Positions 1 through 7,929 of a DNA stretch of 64,000 bases are shown here, piece after piece. Position 1 is the first letter of the stretch. Every line of letters begins with the position of its first letter. Source of the DNA: Aminobacter carboxidus (lineage in GTDB: Bacteria > Pseudomonadota > Alphaproteobacteria > Rhizobiales > Rhizobiaceae). The notes under the pieces were generated by a model. That model did no database searches and was not told the DNA's origin. It saw only the letters and a list, made by a program, of their open reading frames with translations. The position numbers were made by a program, and so were the translations under genes. Location: positions 992,001 through 1,056,000 of the forward strand of contig NZ_JACZEP010000001.1 in NCBI RefSeq assembly GCF_014863355.1, written 5' to 3'.

Positions 1-676
1 CCAGAAGGATCGTCTCGCCGAATTGCAGCGAGCAGTAGACGACGATAGGCGCGGCGCAGTTGCGCAACAGGTAACGCCGGATCAGGGCGCTGTCGGAAAG
101 GCCGATCACGCGGCCGGCATCCATGTATTCGGCCTGCATCACCGAGGCGGCGGTGGCACGGGCAACGCGGGCGATGGGCGGCGCCGCAGACAGGCCCAGC
201 GCAATCACCAGGCTGTCCATGCCAACGCCCAGCATGGCCGCCAGAGCGAGGCCAAACAGGATCGATGGAAACGACAAAAGGATGTCGACCAGCCGCATCA
301 GTGGTCCTTCGAGCCTGCGGTAGAAGGCGGCGGCCAGGCCGATGCTGGTGCCGATCAGGCTGCCGACGACGATGCTGGCAAAGCCAAGCGCAAGTGTCGT
401 CCGAGCGCCGTAAAGCAGTCGGGTCAGCAGATCACGTCCCTGGGTGTCGGTGCCCAGGAGATGGTCGCCACCCGGCGGGCGGAGCCGCATCCTGAGATTG
501 GTGTCGTAGGGATCGAACGGCGCCAGAACGGGTGCCAGAATGGCCGCAACGACAATCAGGACCAGGAAGATCAGGGCGATGAGGGCCAGGGGATCGCGGG
601 CGAGGTGCCGGAGCAGATGCGGTCGCGAAGCGCCGGCGGTGTTTGCCGTCTGGAGGGCGGTGGTGTCGGTGCTCAT
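1..676 (-). CDS. ABC transporter permease, DppC/OppC type (3' end beyond window)
   Basis: Inner-membrane permease of a family-5 (oligopeptide/dipeptide/nickel type) ABC importer. The frame is open from the ATG at 676 to the window edge, about 225 residues, so the C-terminus is missing. A first membrane segment lies near residues 29-52, followed by the DppC hallmark HLLGTDTQGRDLLTRLLYGAR (residues 72-92) and further hydrophobic helices. Its ATG overlaps the stop of the upstream permease (ATGA), with GGAGCAAGG just before it, which implies translational coupling. It pairs with the DppB-like permease to form the channel. The ATPase genes presumably lie beyond the left edge. The substrate is not readable from the sequence. 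Confidence 0.93.
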   Translation of the reverse strand, partial: MSTDTTALQTANTAGASRPHLLRHLARDPLALIALIFLVLIVVAAILAPVLAPFDPYDTNLRMRLRPPGGDHLLGTDTQGRDLLTRLLYGARTTLALGFASIVVGSLIGTSIGLAAAFYRRLEGPLMRLVDILLSFPSILFGLALAAMLGVGMDSLVIALGLSAAPPIARVARATAASVMQAEYMDAGRVIGLSDSALIRRYLLRNCAAPIVVYCSLQFGETILL

Positions 677-1620
677 CGGACCTTGCTCCGGATGCGGGGA
701 TCGAGCAGGCCGTAGAGCGCATCGACAACGAAGTTGACCACGATGAAACCGCAGGCCAGCACGAGGATGCAGCCCTGGGCCATCGGAAAGTCGCTGGAGA
801 CGATGGAGCCGACCGCCAGCCGGCCGATGCCGGGCCAGCCGAAGATGGTTTCGGCGATAACCGCGCCACCGAGCAGCGAGCCGATCTGCAGGCCGATCAG
901 CGTCACGACAGGTATCAGCGCCGTGCGCAGCGCATGTCGTGTGACGACGCGGAACTCAGATGCTCCCTTGGCGCGGGCGGTGCGGATGAAGTCGGCACCC
1001 AGCACCTCGACAACCGCGGTGCGGGTCATCCGCGCCACCGGCCCGATGAAGATGAGCCCCAGCGTCAGCGCCGGCAGTGCGACATGGTGCAATCCGCTGA
1101 GCGTCCAAAGCGGCCCGCCCCGGCCTTGCAGCGGAAACAGCTGCCAGCGGAACGCGGCGAACTGCAACAGCAGAAGCCCGACCCAGAAAGCAGGAACGGA
1201 GACGCCTGCCACCGACAGCGCGGTGACGGCTCGGTCGAAGACCTGCCCACGGCGCATGGCAGCAAGCGTGCCCAGCAGGATGCCAAGCGGGACCGCCCAG
1301 ATCAGACTTGCCACCATCAGTTCGATGGTCGGCCCAAGCGCCGTCATAAGCTCTCCGGCGACCGGCGCGTTGTTGATGATCGACCGGCCGAGATCGCCTT
1401 GCATGACACGCAGCAGATAGAACCAGAACTGCATCATGATCGGGGCGTCGAGGCCGAGCTGGCGCCGGATGTCTTCGATTTCGGCAGCCGTACCCGACGG
1501 TCCGGCGATAATGGTGGCGGGGTCTGTCGGGATGACCTGAAGCATCAGGAAACCGACCAGAAGCACACCGAGCAGCACAGGTATCGAGGTCAACAAGCGC
1601 CAAAGGAGCTGTCGCGTCAC
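673..1620 (-). CDS. ABC transporter permease, DppB/OppB type
   Basis: First permease of the peptide-type ABC importer, about 315 residues, the usual length for DppB-like proteins. It opens with the typical first helix (LLWRLLTSIPVLLGVLLVGF), then a periplasmic stretch with DPATIIAG and RRQLGLD, and ends with RIRSKVR. The cytoplasmic EAA loop is seen around GADFIRTARAKGASE. I chose the GTG at 1620 because GGGAGAAG lies about 8 bases upstream; the frame can be extended to a TTG at 1635. It ends in an ATGA overlap with the second permease and is preceded by a strong hairpin separating it from the binding-protein gene. Confidence 0.93.
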   Translation of the reverse strand: MTRQLLWRLLTSIPVLLGVLLVGFLMLQVIPTDPATIIAGPSGTAAEIEDIRRQLGLDAPIMMQFWFYLLRVMQGDLGRSIINNAPVAGELMTALGPTIELMVASLIWAVPLGILLGTLAAMRRGQVFDRAVTALSVAGVSVPAFWVGLLLLQFAAFRWQLFPLQGRGGPLWTLSGLHHVALPALTLGLIFIGPVARMTRTAVVEVLGADFIRTARAKGASEFRVVTRHALRTALIPVVTLIGLQIGSLLGGAVIAETIFGWPGIGRLAVGSIVSSDFPMAQGCILVLACGFIVVNFVVDALYGLLDPRIRSKVR

Positions 1621-1685
1621 GTTGTCTTCTCCCAAGCGGGCATCATTTCAAGGTTTCGGGGCTGGCCCGAATCCTGGCGTTCGAG

Positions 1686-1726
1686 CGGTCCACCGCACCG
1701 GCAGTCATGCCGGGCGCGGTGGACCG
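1686..1726 (-). promoter_or_regulatory. Intercistronic hairpin between binding protein and permease
   Basis: An inverted repeat with 11-bp outer arms (CGGTCCACCGC at 1686-1696 and GCGGTGGACCG at 1716-1726) and 5-bp inner arms (CCGGC/GCCGG), separated by a small bulge. No U-run follows on the minus strand, so it looks less like a terminator than like an mRNA-stabilising or partial-termination hairpin of the malE-malF kind. Such a structure would keep binding-protein mRNA more abundant than permease mRNA (inference). Confidence 0.6.
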
Positions 1727-1732
1727 TCGCCG

Positions 1733-3325
1733 TCATTTTGCCAGCTTGAGGTCCAGCCCGTTGTATAGGGGCGCACCGCTGATGCCATGCGGCTTGAACG
1801 GCGCAACGCGCGACCCAGCCACCACCACCAGCTTCTCGTTGACCAGAGGCTTCCACAATACGGCGTCGTGGATGATCGCTCCGGCCTCGGCGAAGGCGGC
1901 AAAGCGCGCTTCCGCCGAAGTCGCGCGGTTGCCGGCGTCGATCAGTTGATCGGTCTTGGGATCGTTCCAGTTCATCCGGTTGGGCGTCGGCATGTTCGAC
2001 GACAGGAAGTACAGGTTCATGGCGTCGCCCGCGCTCAGATACGGATAGCTCATCTGATACAGGTCGAAATCCTGGGTCTTCAGCTTGCCCCATACGATCG
2101 TCGGATCGTAGAGCTCGACCTTCAGATCGACGCCGATCTTGCGCAGATCACCCTGGATGGTCTCGGCCATCTGCTTGTCTGAATCGCCGGTGAAGCCATA
2201 GAAGATCAACGACAGAGGCTTGCCGTCCTTCATGCGGACGCCGCCGTCCTTGGAGACCCAGCCTGCCTCGTCGAGCAGCGCCTTGGCCTTTTCGGGATCA
2301 TAGCCGAATGCGTCCAGCTTCATGTCAGGATTGAAGTCGCGCGCGGCCTCGGAATAATAGGACTTGGCCGCCTCGGCCTCGCCGAAGAAGATCGCATCGG
2401 CGATGGCGCTCTGGTCGATTGCCAAGCTTAGCGCTTCGCGGACGCGTTTGTCGCCCAGATCGGGGCGCGTGATCTTCATGCCGACATAATGCGTGCGGAA
2501 GCCGGCTTCGGGCCGCAGCAACTGGATCGAAGGTGTCGCCTGCAACTGTGAGATAGCCCAGGCGGGCACCGCGAAGGACACGTCGCCTTCGCCGGTCTGC
2601 AAGGCGGCGGCAAGGGTCGCCTCTTCTGGCACGATCTTCCAGACGATTTTCGCCACCTCTGCCGGTCCGGGATTGGTCATGAAGGAAGGCCCCCAGCGAT
2701 AGCCCTCGTGACGGGTCAAAACGGTCTGGGTGCGCGGGGTCCACGACTGGAAGCAGAACGCTCCGGTGCCGTTGAAGGCGGCGACGCCGAAATCATCCTT
2801 CAGTGCGGTCGCCTGGTCCGGATCGATGATGATGAAGTTGAACTGCGTCATCTGGTACAGCAGTTCCGAATAGGGCTCCTTCAACTTGTATTCGACGGTG
2901 TAGTCGTCGAGCGCCTTTACGCTTTCGACCTTGCCGGCCTTCCATTTGCTGACGCCCGGGAAATCCGGATTGAGCCAGCGATCCATCGTGCCGACCACTG
3001 CCTTTGCGGTGAAAGGCTTGGCATCGCAGAAGCTTACGTCGCGGCGCAGGTGAAAGGTGTAGGTGAGGCCGTCGGCGCTGACCTCCCAACGCTCGGCCAG
3101 GCCGGGGCGGAGGGTCTTGAGATCATGGTCGAGCGTCACCAGCGTTTCGCCGACCATGTAGAGAATTTCGGCTGCGGCGAGCGCCGTGGAGCGCTGCGGA
3201 TCGTAGCGGTCCGCATCGCTGATGCGCAGGACCACAGCCGTATCAGGCTCCTGCGCCATGGCGGCCGTCGTTGCCAATGCGAGCGAAAGCATGCATCCGG
3301 CCGCTCGTTTTCCGATCATTCCCAT
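1733..3325 (-). CDS. ABC transporter substrate-binding protein, family 5
   Basis: Periplasmic solute-binding protein (SBP_bac_5, DppA/OppA family) of the adjacent importer, 530 residues. The N-terminus is a Sec signal peptide (MGMIGKRAAGCMLSLALATT, cleavage probably after AMA near residue 24). The mature protein carries family features such as DRYDPQRSTALAAAEILYMV and, further on, AGFRTHYVGMKITRPDLGDK followed by the VREALSLAID motif. The ATG at 3325 is preceded by GGGGAG at good spacing; the open frame extends 30 codons upstream without a signal-like sequence, so the shorter start is preferred. It lies downstream of a LysR gene in the same direction and upstream of the two permeases. The ligand could be a peptide, opine or other compound; not determined. 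Confidence 0.93.
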   Translation of the reverse strand: MGMIGKRAAGCMLSLALATTAAMAQEPDTAVVLRISDADRYDPQRSTALAAAEILYMVGETLVTLDHDLKTLRPGLAERWEVSADGLTYTFHLRRDVSFCDAKPFTAKAVVGTMDRWLNPDFPGVSKWKAGKVESVKALDDYTVEYKLKEPYSELLYQMTQFNFIIIDPDQATALKDDFGVAAFNGTGAFCFQSWTPRTQTVLTRHEGYRWGPSFMTNPGPAEVAKIVWKIVPEEATLAAALQTGEGDVSFAVPAWAISQLQATPSIQLLRPEAGFRTHYVGMKITRPDLGDKRVREALSLAIDQSAIADAIFFGEAEAAKSYYSEAARDFNPDMKLDAFGYDPEKAKALLDEAGWVSKDGGVRMKDGKPLSLIFYGFTGDSDKQMAETIQGDLRKIGVDLKVELYDPTIVWGKLKTQDFDLYQMSYPYLSAGDAMNLYFLSSNMPTPNRMNWNDPKTDQLIDAGNRATSAEARFAAFAEAGAIIHDAVLWKPLVNEKLVVVAGSRVAPFKPHGISGAPLYNGLDLKLAK

Positions 3326-3498
3326 TAACTCACTCCCCGTTGTCGTTGGACGCCGTTCCGGCAAAGCTTCGGTCAGCGCCAAGCCGCTTCCCTGAAAGGA
3401 ACGGCCTGGCGTCAAAACCGAGATCGAAATGTCCGGCGTCGTGAGCTGAAGAGTAGAGTGGCCGGCGACGGTCGTTCAAACGATAAGATCGCGTCAAA

Positions 3499-4461
3499 TC
3501 ATTCCTCTACGGAATGAACTGTCGTTTCGGGTCGACGTGGTGCCTGGTCGCCAATGGTGGGTGGCCGTTTGGACGCCGCCACCTCGTCCAAGAGCCACTG
3601 CCTGAAGGCCTGCACCGCCGGCAAATGGCTTTTCCGTTCCGGACAGACGAGGAAATAAGATTCCGGACTTTTCATCGGTCGGCCGAAAGGCGCGACCAAC
3701 GTGCCGTCGGCCAGCTCGACCTCGATCATGAACTTTGGGACGATCGCCATGCCCATGCCGCTGATGGTTGCCTGGATGATCATTTCGAACTGTTCGAAGC
3801 GGACACCGTGGAAAGGATTGACCGAGGTGTCATCTGCTCTTTGCAGCCAGTCCTTCCAGGCGCGCGGCCGGGCTCGATGATGCAAAAGGGCGACCCGTCC
3901 GAGATCGGCAACGCTGCTCACCGGTCCGTTCGGCGCCATCAGCGAGGGCGCGCAGACCGGAACGACCTCTTCCTCCATCAGCCGGTCGGAAATGCCGCCG
4001 GGCCATGGTTTTTCGCCGAAATAGATGGCGACGTCGATGTTTTCCTCGACCAGGTCGAACGGCCATGTTCGTGCCGTCAGGTTGAGCGCGATCCTGGGGT
4101 GACGCTCCCTGAAGCGGCCGATCCTGGAGGCGAGCCAGCGCGAGCCGAAGGTCGGCAGCGTGGCGATGTTGAGCATGCCGCCGCCGCCCTGGAAGGCAAG
4201 TGCCTCCATCGTCGCCGATTCGAGGATCTCGAGGGCCTCGCGCACCCGAGCGAGATAGAGCTGCCCGGCCTCGGTCAAAACGATGCGCTGCCGGATGCGT
4301 TCGAACAGGCGCAGGCCGAGGAATGATTCGAGTGACTGGACCTGCTTGCTGACCGCGCTCTGCGACAGGTTCAGCTCTTCGGCGGCGCGGGTAAAGCTCG
4401 AATGACGCGCCGCCGCCTCAAAGATCGTCAGCGAGGGTAGCGAAGGCAAAACGCGGCGCAT
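3499..4461 (-). CDS. LysR-family transcriptional regulator (GcvA-like)
   Basis: DNA-binding regulator of 320 residues. The N-terminal winged HTH begins MRRVLPSLPSLTIFEAAARH and continues with RAAEELNLSQSAVSKQVQSLE, then LGLRLFER, the classical LysR/GcvA pattern. The C-terminal part is a periplasmic-binding-protein-like effector domain. The ATG at 4461 places the HTH at the very N-terminus as usual; the frame extends 35 codons further without family similarity. It lies upstream of the binding protein-permease genes on the same strand with a 173-base gap, so it probably regulates the importer (inference). The effector is unknown. Confidence 0.92.
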   Translation of the reverse strand: MRRVLPSLPSLTIFEAAARHSSFTRAAEELNLSQSAVSKQVQSLESFLGLRLFERIRQRIVLTEAGQLYLARVREALEILESATMEALAFQGGGGMLNIATLPTFGSRWLASRIGRFRERHPRIALNLTARTWPFDLVEENIDVAIYFGEKPWPGGISDRLMEEEVVPVCAPSLMAPNGPVSSVADLGRVALLHHRARPRAWKDWLQRADDTSVNPFHGVRFEQFEMIIQATISGMGMAIVPKFMIEVELADGTLVAPFGRPMKSPESYFLVCPERKSHLPAVQAFRQWLLDEVAASKRPPTIGDQAPRRPETTVHSVEE

Positions 4462-4555
4462 GACGATTCCGAACTGGGCACTGCAATGATGGCGGCGACT
4501 ATGGAGCGCTTGTCGCTGCGCCGCAATCGGGCCAGTGAGTTGGCGTCCCCGCGGT

Positions 4556-4747
4556 TCAAAGTACAATTTTTGCGAGGATCGCGGCGGCCGAACCTATGAT
4601 CGACACCACCATGAATATGGCGGCGACGGTCTCGATGCCGGACGTGCTTACCCTTTGTGGCACGAACCGCTCGAACGGATCCCCCGATGAGAAGACCTGC
4701 AGTCGGTCGTACCACTGCAATCCGTGATCAATAGCGCTGAGCCACAT
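4556..4747 (-). CDS. Possible small single-span membrane protein
   Basis: Low-confidence ORF of 63 residues from an ATG at 4747 (a GTG at 4816 would add 23). The first half is polar (AIDHGLQWYDRLQVFSSGDP) and the last 25 residues form one hydrophobic helix (AAIFMVVSIIGSAAAILA). Only a weak GGGTGG precedes the start. No family recognised. It sits alone between tRNA-Val and the LysR gene. It could be a chance ORF. Confidence 0.3.
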   Translation of the reverse strand: MWLSAIDHGLQWYDRLQVFSSGDPFERFVPQRVSTSGIETVAAIFMVVSIIGSAAAILAKIVL

Positions 4748-4816
4748 TTTCGTTCGCCACCCAATGGCGCCAACGCGTGGAGCGCCGGCTTGCGTGGCAC
4801 CAATACGTCTCGACAC

Positions 4817-5026
4817 ATAGGGTTTCGAGGTGACAGCGACGGCTGGAAAATCAAAATGTCATAAGGATTTGGCGGCAGGGGGGCGCTGGCCGTCCTCAAT
4901 CAACGCGACCTAGGATATCCGGCGGCGGTAAGTGGCCATCGCACAGATGCACGCCGCCCGTCACATAGGCAAGAGCTGTCCCGAACACCACGAGGCGCAT
5001 GCCGGCAAGCAATATCAGAGGGAGTT
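4817..5026. other. Intergenic stretch, no gene seen
   Basis: Between the doubtful small ORF and tRNA-Val. The frames crossing it run into the tRNA on the minus strand and have no ribosome-binding site. No repeat or strong hairpin noticed. Confidence 0.5.
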
Positions 5027-5103
<77 letters not shown>

Positions 5104-5315
5104 AACCGCGCGGACCAATAAGCGGTTCGCCTGTGATCCGCAAGTTCAAATGCATGCCGCTGGGGCAGGTGAAGCGGTCAGAAAGCCGGGTTTTGTGGAC
5201 ATCGAAAAATAGACGACAAAGTTTGTCGATTATCTCCTCGATGTCGCTTGACACCTCCCATCGAACCCCGTAATTCACCGCCAACGACGCGGCGCCCAGC
5301 GCCAACGTCCAGAGC

Positions 5316-5392
5316 GCGGGTGTAGCTCAGTCGGTTAGAGTGCCGGCCTGTCACGCCGGAGGTCGCGGGTTCGAGCCCCGTCACTCGCGCCA
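5316..5392 (+). tRNA. tRNA-Asp (anticodon GTC)
   Basis: Acceptor GCGGGTG pairs with CACTCGC (one G-U). D-arm GCTCAGTCGGTTAGAGT, anticodon stem CCGGC/GCCGG with loop CTGTCAC (anticodon GTC), T-arm CGGGG/CCCCG type with GTTCGAG loop. Discriminator G and encoded CCA end at 5392. It is transcribed away from the neighbouring tRNA-Val. Confidence 0.97.
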
Positions 5393-5748
5393 GTTTTTCA
5401 AAGGCTTAGCCTTTGCCGACTGATCCTCTAGGTTAAGTTTTACCCGAGCGCCGAATGGTGTTGGGAAACACAGATTTCTCCAAATCTCCAAACATGTTCG
5501 TGCTGCCATTGTTCGCAGCATGCAGTCGCGAATCGCGTTGCCGGAAAAGTCCGCCGTTGATGATTCGTGCTGGCAGGCGATGCCTCCTGTGGGGCGTCTG
5601 TCATTTTTTTGTTCGCGCGCTGTTTTGCAAAATGATTCCGGCATCACGCAGAGTCGCAGAGCGGCCTGCGTTCCAGAACATGCGATGCGCGCGACAGATA
5701 TCTGAACCTGTGGATGACGTTTCCGGGCGCCGCCTCAGGCCGCGTGGC
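5393..5748. other. Intergenic region downstream of tRNA-Asp
   Basis: 356 bases without a supported gene. A short perfect hairpin CAAAGGC-TTA-GCCTTTG lies at 5399-5415, preceded (not followed) by a T-run, so its role as a tRNA terminator is doubtful. ORFs crossing this region lack ribosome-binding sites and recognisable content. Confidence 0.55.
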
Positions 5749-7017
5749 TCAGAGGTACTGGCCGAGCTTCTTGCCGGTCTTGATGAAGCGAAGCGGGTCG
5801 ACCGCTTCGCCGTCGCGCCGCACCTCGTAGTGCAGGTGCGGGCCGGTCGAGCGGCCACTGCTGCCAACTTCGCCGATCTCGTCGCCAACCGCGATCTGTT
5901 GATCGGGGGCGACAAGAATCTTGCTGAGATGGGCGTAGCGCGTGGTGAAGCCGCCGCCATGGTCGATCTCGACCATGCGGCCATAGCCGCCGTTCCAGCC
6001 CGCCTTGATGACCGTACCGGCAGCCGTGGCGCGCGCGGGCGAGCCGTAGGGGGCGCGAAAATCCATGCCCGAATGCAAAGCCGGCGTGCCGATCAGCGGA
6101 TCGGTGCGGACCCCGAACGTGCTGGAGATCGAACGGCCGGCGGCCGGATTGGCGAGCGGCAGCTTACGCGCCTCCTTCTTCAGCCGGTCGAGCGTGTCGA
6201 GCGCCTCGTCGAGCTCCTTGACCTTACTGTCGAAGGCCATCGGGTTGTCGAGCGGCACCAGCGGGCCGCCAACACCCGACTTGCCGAAATCCGCGGAGAC
6301 GGGAAGGCCGGCATTCTCGAGCGCGTCGGTGATAGCGCCTGCGGTCTGATAGGCATTGTCGGCCAGGGCATCGATGCGCTCGACCTGGTCGTCCTCGATG
6401 CTGCGCAGCGACTTGTTGATGGCGACGAACAGCTTATCGGCACGGTCAGCCCGACTTTCGCTGTCGGGCTCGGCCGACCTTGTCGACCAGAACGAGAATG
6501 GGCGCACGGCCGCGGCGTCAGCCGCCGCATAGGCGAGGGGCTGCCCTGTTGGAACGGAGATGTCGGCGCGCTCGTCGGCTGCCTTACCGTCAGAAACGGG
6601 TTCCGTCACTTCGGACGCTTGCGCCTTGTCGAGGATCGGGCCGAGCCTGCCGTTGCGCTGGCTGAGCTGCGATTGCCGCTCCAGCAATTCGCTGACCTTG
6701 GTTTCCATCAACTGCTGGTCGAGCAATTGCCGGCTGGTGATGCGGTCGACCTGGGCGCGCAGCGCCGAGATGCGGTCTTCGTAGGCGTGCTGCATGCGTG
6801 CCTGGCGCGCGGTCGCAGCGCCGATCAGGTCGTCACGCAGCACGAGGTAGGAGGTGGCCAGGAGGTAGCTGATGGCGACGGCGGCGAGCGCCGAACCGGC
6901 GGCCGCGGCGACCCAGGGACGCACGGTGAAATGTCGTATCTCGTTGCCGCGTGCAATGATGACGGTATGGGGTTCTTTACGCCTGCCGAACACGGCGGAC
7001 TGACTTGCTGCTTTCAC
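5749..7017 (-). CDS. M23 family metallopeptidase with N-terminal anchor and coiled coil
   Basis: Membrane-anchored LytM-type peptidoglycan endopeptidase or divisome/polar-growth factor, 422 residues. A transmembrane helix at about 35-60 is followed by a coiled-coil region rich in Arg/Gln/Leu (about 70-125) and a second helical stretch (255-285). The C-terminal M23 domain keeps the zinc ligands: H315 and D319 in LHSGMDF, H363 in YAHLSK and H394/H396 in GPHLHYEV, so it is probably active. The start is a GTG at 7017; no internal ATG precedes the membrane helix. It resembles the rhizobial growth-zone M23 protein RgsM in architecture, but I cannot confirm orthology. It is a single gene, separated by a terminator from the peroxiredoxin genes upstream. 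Confidence 0.92.
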   Translation of the reverse strand: MKAASQSAVFGRRKEPHTVIIARGNEIRHFTVRPWVAAAAGSALAAVAISYLLATSYLVLRDDLIGAATARQARMQHAYEDRISALRAQVDRITSRQLLDQQLMETKVSELLERQSQLSQRNGRLGPILDKAQASEVTEPVSDGKAADERADISVPTGQPLAYAAADAAAVRPFSFWSTRSAEPDSESRADRADKLFVAINKSLRSIEDDQVERIDALADNAYQTAGAITDALENAGLPVSADFGKSGVGGPLVPLDNPMAFDSKVKELDEALDTLDRLKKEARKLPLANPAAGRSISSTFGVRTDPLIGTPALHSGMDFRAPYGSPARATAAGTVIKAGWNGGYGRMVEIDHGGGFTTRYAHLSKILVAPDQQIAVGDEIGEVGSSGRSTGPHLHYEVRRDGEAVDPLRFIKTGKKLGQYL

Positions 7018-7131
7018 CGGACCGAACTCTCATCACGAGACAGCGACGATCCGATTACACATTATTAGGGTTAACAAAGCTTTGCGCTGCCGGGGCGATG
7101 CCAATCCGAGGCGTTGAGCGTCGGCCAAGAA

Positions 7132-7164
7132 AAATCCTCGCCAGGAAAATAATGGCGAGGATTT
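7132..7164 (-). terminator. Rho-independent terminator after the 25-aa ORF
   Basis: Perfect 12-bp stem AAATCCTCGCCA / TGGCGAGGATTT with a 9-base loop. On the minus strand it is followed by TTTTC, so it most likely ends the peroxiredoxin-microprotein transcript. Confidence 0.8.
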
Positions 7165-7256
7165 CTTTGTAAAAGACTTTCTGGCGCGTTACTTGGTTGT
7201 CGTATTTACAGTCACATGAAGACATATGACGTAGTTGCATCGGCAAACCGCGCTGT

Positions 7257-7334
7257 TTAGCGAAGGAATAGCCAAAGAAGAATGATGATCGGGATCGGAA
7301 TGCCGATCATCCAGAGGATGATGCTGCGGAACAT
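7257..7334 (-). CDS. 25-residue membrane microprotein
   Basis: Short ORF starting MFRSIILW and ending LLWLFLR: one uninterrupted hydrophobic segment with a central Gly-Ile-Pro-Ile-Pro-Ile motif and Arg at both ends, the layout of a single-pass membrane microprotein. The ATG at 7334 has GGAG eight bases upstream, and the ORF is followed about 90 bases later by a strong terminator. It lies 72 bases behind the bcp gene on the same strand, so the two are probably co-transcribed. I recall similar tiny IGIPIPI proteins in Rhizobiales genomes annotated as hypothetical, but have no function to offer. Confidence 0.72.
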   Translation of the reverse strand: MFRSIILWMIGIPIPIIILLWLFLR

Positions 7335-7406
7335 CTTGTTTCTCCAAATAAGGTCGTCCGGACAGAAACGCCGGGAGAGGGCATCGGTTCCGCAATGCGA
7401 TATTAG

Positions 7407-7874
7407 CTAGAGCGTTTTCACGGCCTCCAGTACCTCGGTGGCGTGGCCGGGCACCTTCACCTTGCGCCAGATCCTTGCGATCTTGCCATCGGCGCCAATC
7501 AGGAACGTCGAGCGTTCTACGCCCATATACTTGCGGCCATACATCGTTTTTTCGGTCCATACGCCATAGGCCTCGAGCGCCTTTCGCTCTTCGTCGGCGA
7601 CAAGGTCGATGCCAATTTGGTGCTTGGCCTTGAATTTGTCGTGTTTCTTGGCGCTGTCGGGCGAAACGCCAATGACCACCGCGCCAGCCTTTTCGAACTG
7701 GGTCTTGAGTTGGGTGAAGTCGATCGCCTGGGCCGTGCAGCCTGATGTATCGTCCTTGGGATAGAAATAGAGGACAACAGGTTTGCCGCCGAAGTCGGAA
7801 AGCGTCAGAATGCCCCCGCCGTCGCGCGGCAGCGTGAATTGCGGGGCGGTTTGGCCTGTGTCGAGTTCAGACAT
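7407..7874 (-). CDS. bcp: Thioredoxin-dependent peroxiredoxin, BCP/PrxQ type
   Basis: Cytoplasmic thiol peroxidase of 155 residues that reduces H2O2 and organic hydroperoxides. The peroxidatic cysteine is C46 in DDTSGCTAQAIDF. The protein has no second cysteine, so it would work as a 1-Cys enzyme; many BCPs carry a resolving cysteine five residues later. The start at 7874 (MSELDTG) is the usual BCP N-terminus; the frame extends 26 codons upstream without similarity. It is divergent from the large AsmA-like gene with only 55 bases between starts, and is followed by a membrane microprotein ORF. Confidence 0.95.
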   Translation of the reverse strand: MSELDTGQTAPQFTLPRDGGGILTLSDFGGKPVVLYFYPKDDTSGCTAQAIDFTQLKTQFEKAGAVVIGVSPDSAKKHDKFKAKHQIGIDLVADEERKALEAYGVWTEKTMYGRKYMGVERSTFLIGADGKIARIWRKVKVPGHATEVLEAVKTL

Positions 7875-7929
7875 ATCGATACCCTTGTTTGAAGTTACGG
7901 GGTGAGCCGGCAAGGATGTCAGGTTAATA

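Noticed and set aside
2708-3328. 206-residue plus-strand ORF over the binding-protein gene
   Set aside because: Antisense shadow; the minus-strand gene has a signal peptide and family motifs.
5399-5415. Hairpin after tRNA-Asp as terminator
   Set aside because: The T-run precedes rather than follows the 7-bp stem on the tRNA strand; kept only as an intergenic note.
5455-7068. 537-residue plus-strand ORF across the M23 peptidase
   Set aside because: It is the antisense shadow of the M23 gene, lacks any family motif, and the minus-strand frame carries intact zinc ligands and a membrane anchor.
7061-7075. CtrA-like motif (TTAACC half-site) before the M23 peptidase
   Set aside because: Only one half of TTAA-N7-TTAA is present, so the match is within chance.
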